Both the position numbers and the translations under genes were made by a program. This document shows positions 24,501 to 36,689 of a DNA stretch of 64,000 nt, piece after piece; the first letter of the stretch is position 1, and every line of letters starts with the position of its first letter. The DNA is taken from NCBI GenBank assembly GCA_009741485.1, contig CM019214.1:6670494-6734493 (forward strand), in the 5' to 3' direction. The notes under the pieces were generated by a model that saw nothing but the letters and a program-made list of their open reading frames with translations, ran no database searches and was not told the DNA's origin. This DNA is from Malurus cyaneus samueli (Eukaryota > Chordata > Aves > Passeriformes > Maluridae).

Positions 24501-25899
24501 TTTCTGTCTTCCAGTAGAAGTGATGAGAACAAAAAGAAGCCAAGAATCTGTGTTCCATTCTAAAACAAAATAAATTTGGAATAACCTACATGTTAATTTG
24601 AAAATTTTTATCTCTCTTTTGAAGTTCTTACAGTTCACAAATTCATAATTTAAAAAATGGGTGTCAGATATCCGAAATTTTGAGTACAAACATGGGAAAA
24701 AATCTCGGAAAATACAGAAAACCACATGGTAATGCTGACCTTGTATCACCTCTTCAGTGTCTGCAGTGGATGAATATTTTGGGTAAAGGAAGAATATCTC
24801 CTGAGGAAAAGCTTAAAGCAATTATTCATAAACTTCTCTAACTCTTCAATACTACATGAAAAATATTAGACAATGCTTTTTTGGGTGTTTTTTTTAATGT
24901 GTGGGGGGGGGAAGTGATGCCTGGTGATTTTTGCTCTTCCTTTTTATGCTTTCTGTACCCTGTTACAGGTGATAGCCCAAATTTACAAAGCTTTACAAAG
25001 CGTCTATTTGTAAAGCAAATTGTCTCTTCCTACTTAATAAATTCATCAAAATATTTTTGGTTTGGCTTATTATTATTCAGTTTTTAGCTACATTTTTGGC
25101 TTTATTAAAACACATACCTCAATTCCTCTTTAAATTGCTACCCTTGTCTCCGGTAAAGGAAGCAGATTTTAAATTACCATTTTTTTCTAGTGATGTGAAA
25201 CCTGTGAAATAAAATTTATCTCTTTTATTAAGGATTTTTTAAATTAATTCCTTATAGATTACTTCTTGATCAAATAAGTAACATAAAGGAAGTCTTCCCA
25301 AATTCCAGATATCACTTAACTATTAACTCCTACTTCACTGCAATATGGCATAAGTTTTCTCAGTGATGACAGAAAAAGCACCACAAAAACACCATTTCAG
25401 AGACTTTGTTCTTGAACATGATGATAAAAAGATGATAGTTCATTACTGCTTTTATTTTTTTGCCTTTATTTAGCAAGCAGCATGCTATCTGGTCTTAGAT
25501 TTGTAATCAGCTGTTACACAAACACACATAAAAATAGTGGTTTGAAATGAAAACATGGTCCCTTATTTATCTCTTTCATTTTAAGCAGGATAATCTGAGG
25601 AAAATTAGTTAAGGAATACATTAGACAATTAAGCAATATAAACACTATATAATGATCTTTTAATGTCTTTGGAATAATCTTACTTCCTTTAAACTAGAGA
25701 TTACGCTAAAACTGTAATAACTACTCTTTATAAAAGACAAGATCTCCTGAGGGTTTTTTGACAGTCATGAAAAATGTCTGACAAACTAAATTCCTACAGC
25801 TGTCTCACTTATGAGTAAATACATAACATGAAACACCCTGCATTTTCTAAAGAGCCATACCTCATTTGGCAAATAAATAATTTTTATTTACCACAGGGC
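24501..25899. other. Unannotated AT-rich DNA
   Basis: No recognised element; a run of G follows a T-rich patch near 24900. Confidence 0.55.
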
Positions 25900-26205
25900 A
25901 CACACAGGAAAATAAGGGGAGCAGACACAGTCAAGATGGGTTTACAAAAGGTTGTGCTTGACAACCTGATCTCCTTCTATGCCAAAGTGACCCCATCAGT
26001 GGATGAGGGAAAGGCTGTGGATATTGTCATCAGTAAAGTGATCATCAGTAAAGCCTTTGAAACTTTTTCCCACAGCATTCTCCAGGAGAAACTGTCTTCT
26101 CACGACTTGAACAGGTGCATTGGGTAAAAAACTGTCTGGGCCTTGAGAGTGGTGGGGAATGAAGTTAAATCCAGTTGGCTGGTCACAGGCAATGTTTATT
26201 TATGT
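25900..26205 (+). mobile_element. CR1 LINE ORF2 reverse transcriptase fragment
   Basis: The frame at 25828-26127 (99 codons) contains, from about residue 38, MGLQKVVLDNLISFY, then GKAVDIV at 61-67 and SKAFETFSHSIL at 74-85. These match the N-terminal fingers and motif A region of CR1 reverse transcriptase. A 15-bp tandem duplication (TCATCAGTAAAG at 26027-26038 and again at 26042-26053) splits motif A, and the aspartate expected in the YLDFSKAFD signature is absent. After the stop, the sequence continues as CR1 (GAGAGTGGTGGGGAATGAAG) to about 26205 in a shifted frame. It is a dead internal fragment without the CR1 3' end. Confidence 0.82.
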
Positions 26206-26949
26206 CTTTGTTTTGCCCCTCAGACCAATTTATTTCCTGGCAGCAGTGGAATATAGATCTTCAAGACTGCTGGCATTATATATGAGTTTCCTTTTACGGT
26301 TCAGGTTACCATATGTCTCTTTCTTCTGAGTTTTAAGGTTCATTTCTAGGTCTTTTTTCTACTATTTAAAACTATACACTATACACACAAAAACTTGAAA
26401 ACAGTGTATTATAATAAGAAGTGTTAGAAAACTTCAATTATATCTACATTACTCCTAATGATTCAGCAGATCATGTGAAAAGCCAGTGCACGTCCCAATC
26501 AAACACTCTTCACCAGCTCCTCCTCTTCTTACTGATTTTGTGTACAATTTCTGTTTCCCTGTGTCTGCTGGGGGGTTCAGTTTGTTGTTTTTTAACTTCC
26601 ATCATGGACTGGGATCCCAAGGGATAGGAGCAGATGGCTTACAATGCAGAGCAATCAAAATTTATTAGCCTGGAGGATGTGTAATTCAAACAGAAGTATC
26701 CTGTCACAGTGAGCTAGGAGATGAAAATCTCAACAGGCTCTTCTCCCAGATGCACTTACATGTAGGGGCTGGGATTCTTTAAGGGATAGGAAGTCAGTAG
26801 GAAAATTTATCTGAAGGTGGGTTTGTGGAGGGAACTTTAGGAAACAAATTTGCAAAGTCTTCTTTCACATGCAATAAACATAGGAAAGTGCACACGGCAC
26901 TACCTGTATGGCTTCAGGTTTTCTGATAAAATATTGATGGGATTTTATG
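26206..26949. other. Unannotated DNA
   Basis: No recognised element before the CR1 segment that begins about 26950. Confidence 0.5.
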
Positions 26950-27021
26950 TCCATTTCTTGTAAGCTTCTCTTTCCACTCTGAGTTTACACAGCAGTTCCT
27001 TATCCATCCATAGAGACCTTC
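26950..27021 (-). mobile_element. CR1 ORF2 linker, left part, split by LTR
   Basis: On the minus strand this reads SLWMDKELLCKLRVEREAYK before fading, which matches the CR1 stretch that follows the endonuclease (consensus-like WLNKELL...EAYKRWK). It is the continuation of the fragment at 27430-27888. The reading frame of that fragment resumes here exactly if the LTR at 27022-27429 and one copy of its 6-bp duplication are ignored. Confidence 0.78.
27016..27021. repeat. Target duplication ACCTTC, left copy
   Basis: Perfect 6-bp match to 27430-27435 on the other side of the LTR. Confidence 0.85.
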
Positions 27022-27429
27022 TGTGGAAGGCTGGTTAGCTGAGAGGGGTAGCGTTGACATGTTGCAGCTTGGCGAGATGGAGGGGTACAGGTATTGCACT
27101 CAGCTAGGATAATTGCTGAGATTGTGTGAACAATTCTTCTGAAGCAGTGGGAAGGCAATGCAAGGACATCATGTTTTTAAGCCGCTGGAAACTCCCTACG
27201 AGGTATTTGTGCTAGTTAGCCCTGGGAAAAAGTAGAAGTAGATAAGGGAAATTGGCAAGTGAATCATTAAAGGTGGAGTTGACGTGTAAGACATGGACCT
27301 ATGAAATATATGTATTACAGAATATGTATGAGCTAATTATGTGTGCTATAAAACTTAGACATTGTTTGCAATAAATCGAAGTTTGCTTATAACTCATATT
27401 GAGTGATCTGAGTCCTCCCTTCTGCGACA
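27022..27429 (+). mobile_element. Class II-like ERV solo LTR inside CR1
   Basis: A 408-bp unit beginning TGTGGAAGGCTGG and ending CTGCGACA, flanked by the perfect 6-bp duplication ACCTTC (27016-27021 and 27430-27435). A TATA-like CTATAAAAC at 27346-27354 and a polyadenylation signal AATAAA at 27370-27375 lie close together near the 3' end, as in a compact LTR with a short R region. Six-base duplications are usual for class II (ERVK-like) elements in birds, so that class is inferred. There is no internal retroviral sequence. CR1 sequence lies immediately on both sides, so this insertion is younger than the CR1. The LTR at 61765-62164 has a similar size and the same GCGACA terminus. Confidence 0.85.
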
Positions 27430-27888
27430 ACCTTCTGTCATTTTTGCCCAATTTCCTCATTGGGATGCATTGCTCCTGAGCTTGGAGCAGGTGATCCTTG
27501 CAATTCCACCGGCATTCTTGGGCCCATCTGTCTTCCAGGACTCTATCCCATGGGACTCTGCCGAGCAGGTCCTTGAAGGGCCCAAAGTCTGCCCTCCTGA
27601 ATCGCAGGGCAGTGCTATTTTTGTGTGCCCTCCTCACTGCCCTGAGGATCTCCATCTGCCCCATCTCATGGTCACTGCAGCCTTGGAGCACCAGGTTCCC
27701 CACCAGCTCGTCCCTGTTGGTGAGCACAAGGTCCAGCATTGCACCTCTTGTTGGCTCCTCAGCCATTTGTAAGAAATTTGTCGATGCGTTCAAGGAACGT
27801 TCCCAATGACTTGTGCCAGATATGGAAATGTGCACCAGGCCCAGCCAGGTCAAATTTGGGAAAGGCAGATCCTGCTTGGTCTCCTTCT
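27430..27888 (-). mobile_element. CR1 ORF2 endonuclease fragment
   Basis: The minus-strand frame of 225 codons (27976 down to 27299) encodes CR1 endonuclease residues. LDLVLTNR lies at 81-88 and the C-terminal GCSDHE motif at 99-104, with the SDH triplet at 27668-27676. Then come FRRADFGPFKDLLGRVPW at about 126-143 and QAQEQCIPM at 165-173. Residues after about 182 come from the LTR at 27022-27429, so the open frame is a chimera and not a gene. Upstream endonuclease residues are missing: similarity begins around residue 65-70. The right-hand border with the sense-strand CR1 piece at 27889 is approximate. Confidence 0.88.
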
Positions 27889-28165
27889 GTGACAGGGTGA
27901 CCATGACGAGGGATAGGGCAAGATAAAACGGCTCCAAGTTGTTCTGGGGGAGGTTTAATCGGATATAAGAAAACATTTATTCTCTGAAAGGATGGCCAGA
28001 CATTGGATCAGGCTGCACAGGGAAATGGTGGAATTGTCATCCTTGGAAGTGTTCAGAAGACCTGGAGATGTGGTGCTTAGAGACATGGATTAGTGGCAGA
28101 CCTGTCAGGTTAATGGTGGAACTTGGTGATCTTAGAGTTATTTACCAACACCTTTTCAACCATTT
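27889..28165 (+). mobile_element. CR1 LINE 3' end fragment
   Basis: Sense-strand CR1 3' end: GATAGGGCAAGATAAAACGG, GGGGGAGGTTTAATCGGATA, AAAGGATGGCCAGACATTGG, CAGGCTGCACAGGGAAATGG, GAAGTGTTCAGAAGACCTGG, TGTGGTGCTTAGAGACATGG and TTGGTGATCTTAGAG follow the CR1 order. The terminal octamers are degenerate. It directly abuts an oppositely oriented CR1 endonuclease segment on its left. Confidence 0.82.
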
Positions 28166-31100
28166 CTAAGTTGTGCAAGCTGGTGGCAACTATGTTTCTT
28201 GGTGGTAGATATTGCCCTTGTCCTATATCCCATGCTTTCTTTTTCTTGTGTTAAGTGTTTTAGCATGGTTACAGTGAAAATAAAGAGGACAAAAAATCAT
28301 TCTGAAGGTAAAGTCACAGAATATCAGCTACTGTTTGAGGGAACCACAACAGTACTTTCACATTTTTAATGACTGGAAACCAAAAAAGGGCTCTTTTCCG
28401 CTAAGTGTTCCACCAAACCTGAACATTTTATCAATAAGGACATCAAGGAGCACCCCTGACATGGAGGAGTGACATTAAACAGGTGCCTGTCAGTAAATTG
28501 CATTTCTCTGCTGTAATATCTGAAGCATATTTGAACAGGACAAAGCGATGAGACTTCAAAGTAGCTCACTGAACATTCACAGATGTCATTGACACAATGG
28601 GAGGATCTCACAGGATACTGCATGACTTCTCTGAGAGTGAATCCAACCCACCTGATGAAGGAATAAGTTCATTTCCATGAGATATGGACAATGTCGTTTG
28701 ATTGACAAATTTCTGAAATGTCATGTTAGTTAGTGGGACCAAGGCAACAAAAATGTCTTATTTGGATACTTTTTCTGTTGTTGGAGGAAATATTGAGAAC
28801 TGGTCCTATGCTTGGAATAGAGTTGCCAGACAGACAAAAATCTCCTCATAATGCCTTTCTCAATTTATTTTGACTGTACATATGTGGAACTATTTTGGTA
28901 ACTGTTAAATAAAGTTTTTTAAAATAATCTGACTATACTGGACAAACACTAAAGTGGCTTCTACCCAAATATAATATCATGCCCCATGTTTCAGAGGAAT
29001 TAATAATTGTAAAAGTAATTGGTATGAAGTTTTACAGTCACAACCTTGTAGAAGAAGGGACATTCATCAAACTAGAGAGTCTGCATAAGTAACCAAACTC
29101 TTAGCCAAATTCATAGCATATTGTAAAGTTATCTTTTCGAGTGAGGTGATTTGTGAGGTGACCTTTCTGCAAATTAAAACAGCCCAACTGAATTTAGGTT
29201 TAGTAAGACAGGTTTCTAATAAGATCACAGGAAGAAAGCAGCACAGACTGCACAATGTTGGTAGATCTGGTATTATCTTTGCTTAGATTCCCCTGACTGT
29301 TAGCAGATTTCAAGCGCTGAAAGCTGCTGAAATGTTAGACAACCTGGTGAAGTGAGCAGAGCTGCTGTTCAGCTCATACCCGCCTGATATCTTCCAATTG
29401 CTGGTGACATTTTCCTCACCAGAATTAATTCTATTTATTTATATCTGAGTGCCCTGGCTGACTAGCAAAGATGAGATGCTAAATAAAACAGTGTGTGGTC
29501 CTTCCAATTCTGGTAAAAGTATTGAAGGAGGCCACTTTTGGCTTCAGTCTAATCCAAGTTAAATGTTGTTATGCTATTTCACTAAAAGTGTTACTTTCTG
29601 CCTGGCCCCATTGTGTTTCATTGCATTATCTTAAATTCAACCATATAAGAATGTGGAAGTCTAAATACTGGCATAAGTCTAAAACTGCAGAAATTTCTGA
29701 AGCAATCACAGAGATAATTGTCATATTTCATTGAATCATTATAAAAGATGGAGGAGAAATGTTAGCAGTGATTTGAATATGCCTAGCAATTACTCTTCAG
29801 TGAAATATAATATTTATTGAAGAACAATATTTTACAATTTAGAAATCTCATATTCTTGTATATGAGAATGTTAACACATTAGCTATACTTAATATTTTTG
29901 AGGAGGGGCAGTTTCTTTCTTTGTTTACACTCATTTTGTGCAGTCATTCCATAGGGAATGAGAAAAAATTAATATCCATTAATTTTACTTAATAACTAAC
30001 ACAGCTTCCTTGATGGCTGGGAAAAGAGTCCAGTTCCATGGTTCGTAAACCTGGCTACACATCATTAATCTTTCAAGCTAATTTTGGAGCTGATTATCAA
30101 AATAATAGATAAGGAACAATATATTACAGAAAATACTGTAATAACTGCAACACCATATTTTTACTGTTAATTTCAGATATTAAAAATATTAAAGCAATGT
30201 GTAAATAATTAATTTTAATTGTTTTAAATATAAAGTTATTGTTACATTTTTATTTTGCTTTTATTAATTTTTTTCATGTATCAGAAAATCTTTGTGAAAG
30301 GTGTTTTATACATAAAATCAAAAGATGTCTCATTTGTATAGGAAAGCTGAAAGTAGTGAAAGATCTTTTAGTTGATTATCAAATCAGGAACANNNNNNNN
30401 NNNNNNNAACAGAAAATCAACTTTTAAAGATATAGTAAGAATGAATGAAAGGAGAAAATCTTAGACAAGAGAGAACAAAGGAAAAAGTAAACTAGGACAC
30501 TAATTAATCAAGAGAGACTTTTTAAGATTATTGATTTTAATGAGAGAGAATGGGAGAGGAATCCTCATAGATTCCAGATTTAAGGCCAGATTCTGCAGCT
30601 TTTTACCTGAAGAAGGAAGAAATAGGAAAGGCATGAAGTAGCCAAGAAAAAGGAGGGCATGTAAGTGATTTTTGAAGGTAACATAAAGGGGAAATAAGTG
30701 ATCACACACCAACCCAAAGGTTATCCTGAGAAAGGCAACCAGACAAAAGTTATGGGAAGGACACTTCTGACTAATCTCTTAACAATGATAATACGAAGAA
30801 CAGCAAACTACTAAGATATTCTGAAAAGAAGCATGCAAGTCTCAGCAGCTCTACAGTTCTGGAAATGTGAAGACAAGTTCAGGAGATTAAAACAGTTCTT
30901 TATCCAGAAACTGCAAGTAATGCAAAGAAACAAAGGAGAAGGTAGTCAGAAGCAAGCTTCAATCCTGATAATAACTGGCTCTGAAGCCCTTGGCATTTTT
31001 TAAACAGTTTTCAGTCAGGTCAGGCAGACAAATCTAACCATGAAATTCCCTCTACAGAAATAGGAAGTTCAGTACCCAATGCAAAAAATATTGTATGTGT

Positions 31101-32069
31101 TTAAAAAGAAATACATATTACAGGAAGGGAGAGAACCAGAAGGTCTTCAGGTTGGTCTTCAAGGTTTGGACTTAAGAGACCTATAATGGAAGAGATAATG
31201 AAAAAAATTAAATCCTGCAAATGGTCAAGAAATTGCGATTAAACATTTAACATTTAACAAAGAATAGAATTTGACAAACAAAGGCATGGCATATTGAAGT
31301 TTGTTAAGGATGGGCAGTGTTTAGATTGTCTTGCCAGAGTGAAGAGTCTAAAATATGTTAGAAGGAGATGCCTTGAATAGAAAGATTTCTCAGGACCTGT
31401 GCTGCAGCATACAAAAAGAATAAGATGTACTTTCCAGGACAAGACTAAGTAACAAGAGTGAAGAGAAAATCTGTTTGGGAAAAAACATGCACTAATTACA
31501 GTGCACTGCAACACTTTGTACTAACAGATTACAGTGTCACCAGAAGCTCTGAAGATCTTTTTTAAAACTCACAGAAACTCATCACAGTTGGACATTAACT
31601 GATCCTCAGTCTGAAAGGAGAAAAAAAAATCCAAAGCAGTTTTTATTTCTGTTTCTAATTCATGTGGATTCCTGGGTGTTCCCATGTGAAAGTGAACATA
31701 TTTTAACCCGTTTCACTCTGTGTTTTGTGGGCTTCCCCCACCCACGACTGATAACTTCAACCAAGGGACATGTCAGGAATCCCATCATTGGATCCACAGG
31801 TAGTTACAACTTTCATCTCCAGTATCAACTCTTATTATTTCTTTCTTTTCCTTATATATTTTCTTAAGTGATACCTTTATACTTTCCAATTGCTGTATCA
31901 CTATAGATAATAATAACCAAAATGGGTACATATCTCCTTTCCATTGCAACCAAATTGTTCTAAAATAAACCCTACATATATATGGATATAAACATCAATC
32001 ATTCAGTGTAGTTTCAGTCTAATCCTCCCCAAGGCATCTGTTAACAAGCACCTGATTTACCCTTGCCTC
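28166..32069. other. Unannotated AT-rich DNA
   Basis: About 3.9 kb without a recognised element, apart from the assembly gap at 30393-30407. Open frames are short and unrecognised. Confidence 0.55.
30393..30407. other. Assembly gap (15 N)
   Basis: Fifteen consecutive undetermined bases. A 62-codon frame crosses the gap and should not be trusted. Confidence 0.99.
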
Positions 32070-32230
32070 AGGGGTAGGTTGAAACAGGAATGCATCAAAC
32101 AGCCAGTCAAAGAGGTGATTATCCTGCTGTGTTCAGTGTTTGTGCAGCCTCACCTCGGGTTATGTGCAGTTCTGGGACCCACCATTTAAAAAAGATGTCA
32201 AGGTCCTTGAATGCATCATACCCACCACAG
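32070..32230 (+). mobile_element. CR1 LINE ORF2 end fragment
   Basis: Short sense-strand CR1 piece recognisable by AGAGGTGATTATCCTGCTGT, GTGCAGCCTCACCTCGGGTT, ATGTGCAGTTCTGGGACCCA and AAAGATGTCAAGGTCCTTGA. It is from the region just before the 3' untranslated region and lacks both ends. Confidence 0.75.
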
Positions 32231-35200
32231 AAACCGTAGCGGTGGCATACAGTTTAAGAGGAATTCAGTTGAAAATTTGCTAAAAAAAACTGAGTCATCC
32301 TGTGATACCCAGCCTAACTTTTTATTAGAAAAAATGGTGTCAAAATAACAGAGAGAAGAATATGTACAATGAGCTCTGTTTGCAGAAGTCAATATTTTAA
32401 TTCCCTTCATAGTCAGGGGAGGGGAAAAAAAGTTATAGGGCATGATTCATCTTATTCTTAAACAGATATCTAAATAGGTCAGATGAATCATGCTCTAAAA
32501 GGGCCTTTTCTCTGGCAGCTATAAAGAGAATCCAAAGTGACTAATTCAGATCTAGACGACTAAACTATAGATGTCTAAAGTTAGCTGCAGTGAAGCCCAC
32601 ACAGAATGGCTTGTACCCTCCCAGGGCATGAAGAAGGCTGGGGAGTAAGTTCATTTTCATAGCTGGCACAGTTGTAATATAGAGTCACAGACAAATTTGA
32701 TTTGTCCTGAGCTGACATTTCTCCAACAGAAAGATGAAATAAGAACTCGTTCAATAGCAGAAACAGTAAATCTACTTTGGAGTTTGCAAATACATGAAGT
32801 TAAAAAATCTCAAAATATAACTGGGGATTCCCAGGAAGCATTCTAGTTTACCAAAATTTATACTGTGATAACACTACCGCTAGCAGTGAAGTAGTAACTA
32901 AATCTAAACTAAATAAAGCATAAAAAGGTGACTAAAATGTCATGTGGATGAAGCAAGTGTCTCACAACGTGACCCAGTGACTTACAAAGTAACTCTCAGG
33001 GATGGGAGTGTTCAGTTTATGTAGGACAAAGCACAGAAGGAATACAGTGAAGTTTAAAACCTTGTGTTGAACCTTCCATTCACCAACTCTCACAATACTT
33101 GGACTGAAGGCACCTGCTGAAAATGGTGGAAATCGATGATCATACATGAAAAAGAAAGCATTTCTTTACACAGCGTGTAATGACCATAGGCTGCTTCAAG
33201 GCAAACATCACCAGTTGCCAAAGGGATTAGAGAAACTTACTGAAAGAGAAATAAACAGACAATAAAGGGACTAGACAGGAATCTACCACTTAAAACTGCT
33301 CTAGATGCTGGCAAATGCAATGAGAAATGGAATGCAGACACAATCAGAGCAGGAAGGATGTGCTCTTCCCACCCTTCTTCTCCTTCTGCCCTTGTTAGAA
33401 GCATTGAGAATGCAGGATTCTGCTGGCCCAGCCTGGGGCTCTTCTTAACTTCTTACAGATATAAAACCTTACTCATGTAAACTGTTCTGCTCGTTTCACT
33501 CCCTGTAAGCAGATACTTAAAAAGGATAAACAAAATTTCCTCCAAGTCCAAGCATAACTCAGTGTATAGACCAGTCCATTTCCGAGTAGTTCTAAGATGG
33601 GCAGCAGGAGCAGCTTGAAATGAGTGAGCCTCAGGACACAATGCACCAGAACAAATTAATTTAGCTCTGCTTCTGATTAAATTTCCAGGGAGACTCTCAG
33701 CACCTCAAAGAATCATGTTAATCACTTTAGTAACAAGCTTGGGTGAAGCATTCCATGATTTTCTGTGGTGTAAGTGCTGGTTATTAAATTTTGTGATGCC
33801 CTCTGGCAAGAAGAATGTGAGGAATCTGGACTTGCAAAGACTTGGCCATCAAACCCACAGGACTCCTCTGTGTGTTTTGAAGAGTCTTGTGCTCCACAGC
33901 TGGCAAATGAGACCTTACACCCTCACTGAAACTATTCTCCTTTAAACTACACAGATCTTAGTGCCTGCTCATCAACACAACCCTTTTCAGTTAACAGCTT
34001 TGCAGCATGAGTTGTGTAATAAATGTGTTTTCTGTTTAAAATGGGTCCTAAGGTTTATACAGCTGCTGAGATTGTGTTTTCCTGTGTTAGAATGGCACAG
34101 TTAGTGCCCAGCATAACACTGACATCACTCATCACCTCTATTCTTCTGAGATACTCAATGCCTCTCCAGACAATTCTTCTAAATAAGCCTTAGTAATTTG
34201 CAAAGTTATCTGAGGGAATGAATTGTGAATGCTATGACCCTGAATTTACATGTGCCCCTCACGAACATCACTGAAATGACAGCTGCAGTCAGGCATAAAG
34301 AAAAATATTTTTCAGATTTTTTAAAGAGTCATTTTGATGTGTTAGCTTATTTTTTAATCTGCATGTGAAAACATTGATCTATTAGAGATGAAGTACATTT
34401 TTCACCTTTTCTCCTATTAAATTCTGAAATACATTCAGTTAAACTAAAAGGCTAATTAATTTTATGGTAGAGTAGAAATAAGTTCTAAGAGAAGTTTTAG
34501 GTATGTGTCCTTTGAAGGTAACATTTTGAAAACAGGAGAACCTGCTACTCTGATAAACGATGATTAATATTTCCTGCTGTGAGCACGCATTCTTTGCCAG
34601 ACTGAGCAAAAAGGGATGCTGTACCATGTTGTTATGCATACCTACTAACCGTTAGGACATAAGCATCAGTCTGCAATCATTGAATAACTTAGCTTTTCTC
34701 TCTAAAAATGACATCTTTTGCAGTGACTGTAACTGATGTGCAAAACCCTTTGAAGTTAGGTGTGTGTTATTGTATACCTATTCTAAACTCAAAGTCATTC
34801 GATTTTTTTAATGAAACAATATAAGAGAGGAAGAGGTAACAGCGGAAAAAGAAAAATACGAGATGTGCTCACAAATAAGTGGTGAATTCAAGTGGGAAAA
34901 TCTGGCTTATTTCGATGTTGCTTTGCCCTTCAACTTGTCTGCTGGCTCTACATTAGCATTCAGAGAGCAGTATTGTCATTCCTGGTGATTCACTAAGGTA
35001 TTATGAATATGCAAAATATCAGAAGCTTTTTATGTCTACGGTTTATCTTTCTTAGATGTTCAAAAGAAAAATTGAAGCCAATCAGTTCCTGAAAACTTGC
35101 ATACAGGTGGATTCCATTTTGTATGAAAAAAGAAATTTAACAATTCTTCTCACAACACACCAAAAAGTTGATTTCTGTAAAAACAATACCTCTTGTTTCT

Positions 35201-36119
35201 TTTTCCCCACATAACACCAATTGGTTTACAGGTTAGTATGTTATATTATTTTGTTTCTTAGTTTATTATTTGGTAACATATTAAAGGACTATCTATTCAT
35301 GAAATATTTGATAAGTTATAGTTTCTCCCTCTTCTTTTTATTAATTTCTGACCTTCTGAATAAAACACAAATATAATTTTACAGGCAGTTCTCAGCCAGT
35401 TCTGTTTTATTTATGCATTTAAATAAATCCATCAAAATCAGAAGAAAATTATAGTACCTGACCTGGGATCATTCTCCTTTCCCTTTTAATAAATACTGAT
35501 TTTGTTATAAAATTAACTAAAATTAATTAAATAACAAGAAGTTATCAGAAAGAAATAAAGACAGAAAGAAAGAAAGAAAGAACAGTTCTCTACATTTTTT
35601 TCTCTTTTTTTCTTTTATAACTTTTGGAAATAGGAAAAAAGTGGAGGAGTTAATAACAGCAGTTATAAATGGAAGACAGACAGAGTGTTGCATCCCCCTG
35701 AATACAGATGAATCCAAAAATACCTTGATACCCATTAGTTTAGATGCACTAGAAATAATGTCATTTCAGGTTCTCTGATGTACTTCAGCAGGAAGAAATC
35801 ATCATTTCTGGGTGTGTGAAGAATTCTTAATTATCATTACATATTGTAATTGTTTATAAAATAACACTACGCATCAGTACACCCATGACTTTTTACAAAT
35901 TTCTAGTCATAATTTAATTTCTTTTCATTTTAAGCAGACCCTTCAGAAAAGAACTTTTTATCTGACAAATAAGCATTGAAACTTAAATTCTGGGAGTAGG
36001 GCTATAATGCTTAGAAAAGAATACTGCGATATTTTAAATAACTTTAGTTTCTACTCAGTTTGCTCTGCAGAGATATGGACATAACATGAGGAGAAGTCAT
36101 ACAGCTCAAACACCGAAAT
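32231..36119. other. Unannotated AT-rich DNA
   Basis: No firm element. A possible old LINE relic lies at 33120-33420 and a short AAAG run at about 35560-35582. Confidence 0.5.
33120..33420 (+). mobile_element. Possible ancient CR1/L3-like LINE relic
   Basis: The order of weak cues (a TTTCTTTACACAG block near 33161, then TTGCCAAAGGGATTAGAGAA near 33217, then an ATCTACCACTTAA block near 33281) resembles the 3' part of old amniote CR1/L3-like elements. Similarity is faint and may be chance. Orientation follows that reading. Confidence 0.25.
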
Positions 36120-36689
36120 AGAATTGTAGAATTATAGCAGCTTGCAGTGGTTTGTGTTGGAAGTGGTAAATATAATCTAGTTCTAACCACGTGCAGGGAC
36201 ACCTTTTGCTAGACTAGCATGCTCAAATCTCCACTGAACATGGCCTTGAATGTTTCCAGGGATGGGGCATCCACAATTTCTCTGGGTAAGCTATTTCAGT
36301 GCCTCACCACCCTCGCAGTAAAGAATTTCTTCCTAATACTTAATACAAACCCACTCACTTTCAGTTTGAGCCCATTCCTCCTTGTACAGCCACTCTTGTA
36401 AATAATCTTGCCCTATCTCTCATGTAGTCTCCCTTCAGGTTCTGGAAAGCCACAATTAGGTCATCCATAAGCCTTTTCTTCTCCAGGCTGAGCAATACCA
36501 ATTCTCTCAGCCTTTCCTCACAGAAGATGTGATCCATCCCTCTGATCAACTTTGTGACCTCCTCTGGGCTGGCTCCAACAGCTCCGTGTCCATTCTGTGT
36601 TGGAGGCCCAGAGCTGGGTTCAACCCTGCAGGTGGAATCTCAACAGAGCAGAGGGAGAATCCCCTGCCTGCCCTGCTGCCCACGGTGCT
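36120..36689 (-). mobile_element. CR1 LINE 3' part, left of nested LTR
   Basis: Reverse of the CR1 3' end, starting with GAATTGTAGAATTATAG and continuing through CATGGCCTTGAATGTTTCCA, GGGATGGGGCATCCACAATT, CACCACCCTCGCAGTAAAGA, TTTGAGCCCATTCCTCCTTG and TCTCCAGGCTGAGCAATACC, ending near CTGCTGCCCACGGTGCT. It is better preserved than the other CR1 pieces here. The element resumes at 37134 after an LTR, but by my memory of the consensus roughly 150-200 bp of CR1 is missing at the junction. Confidence 0.9.

Noticed and set aside
24224..24749. Long open frames on both strands (up to 143 codons) of K/E/R/G repeats or P/F/L/S repeats
   Set aside because: They come from the CCTTT array, whose units contain no stop codon in any frame.
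27299..27429. C-terminal extension of the CR1 endonuclease frame
   Set aside because: This part is read through the inserted LTR and is not CR1 protein.
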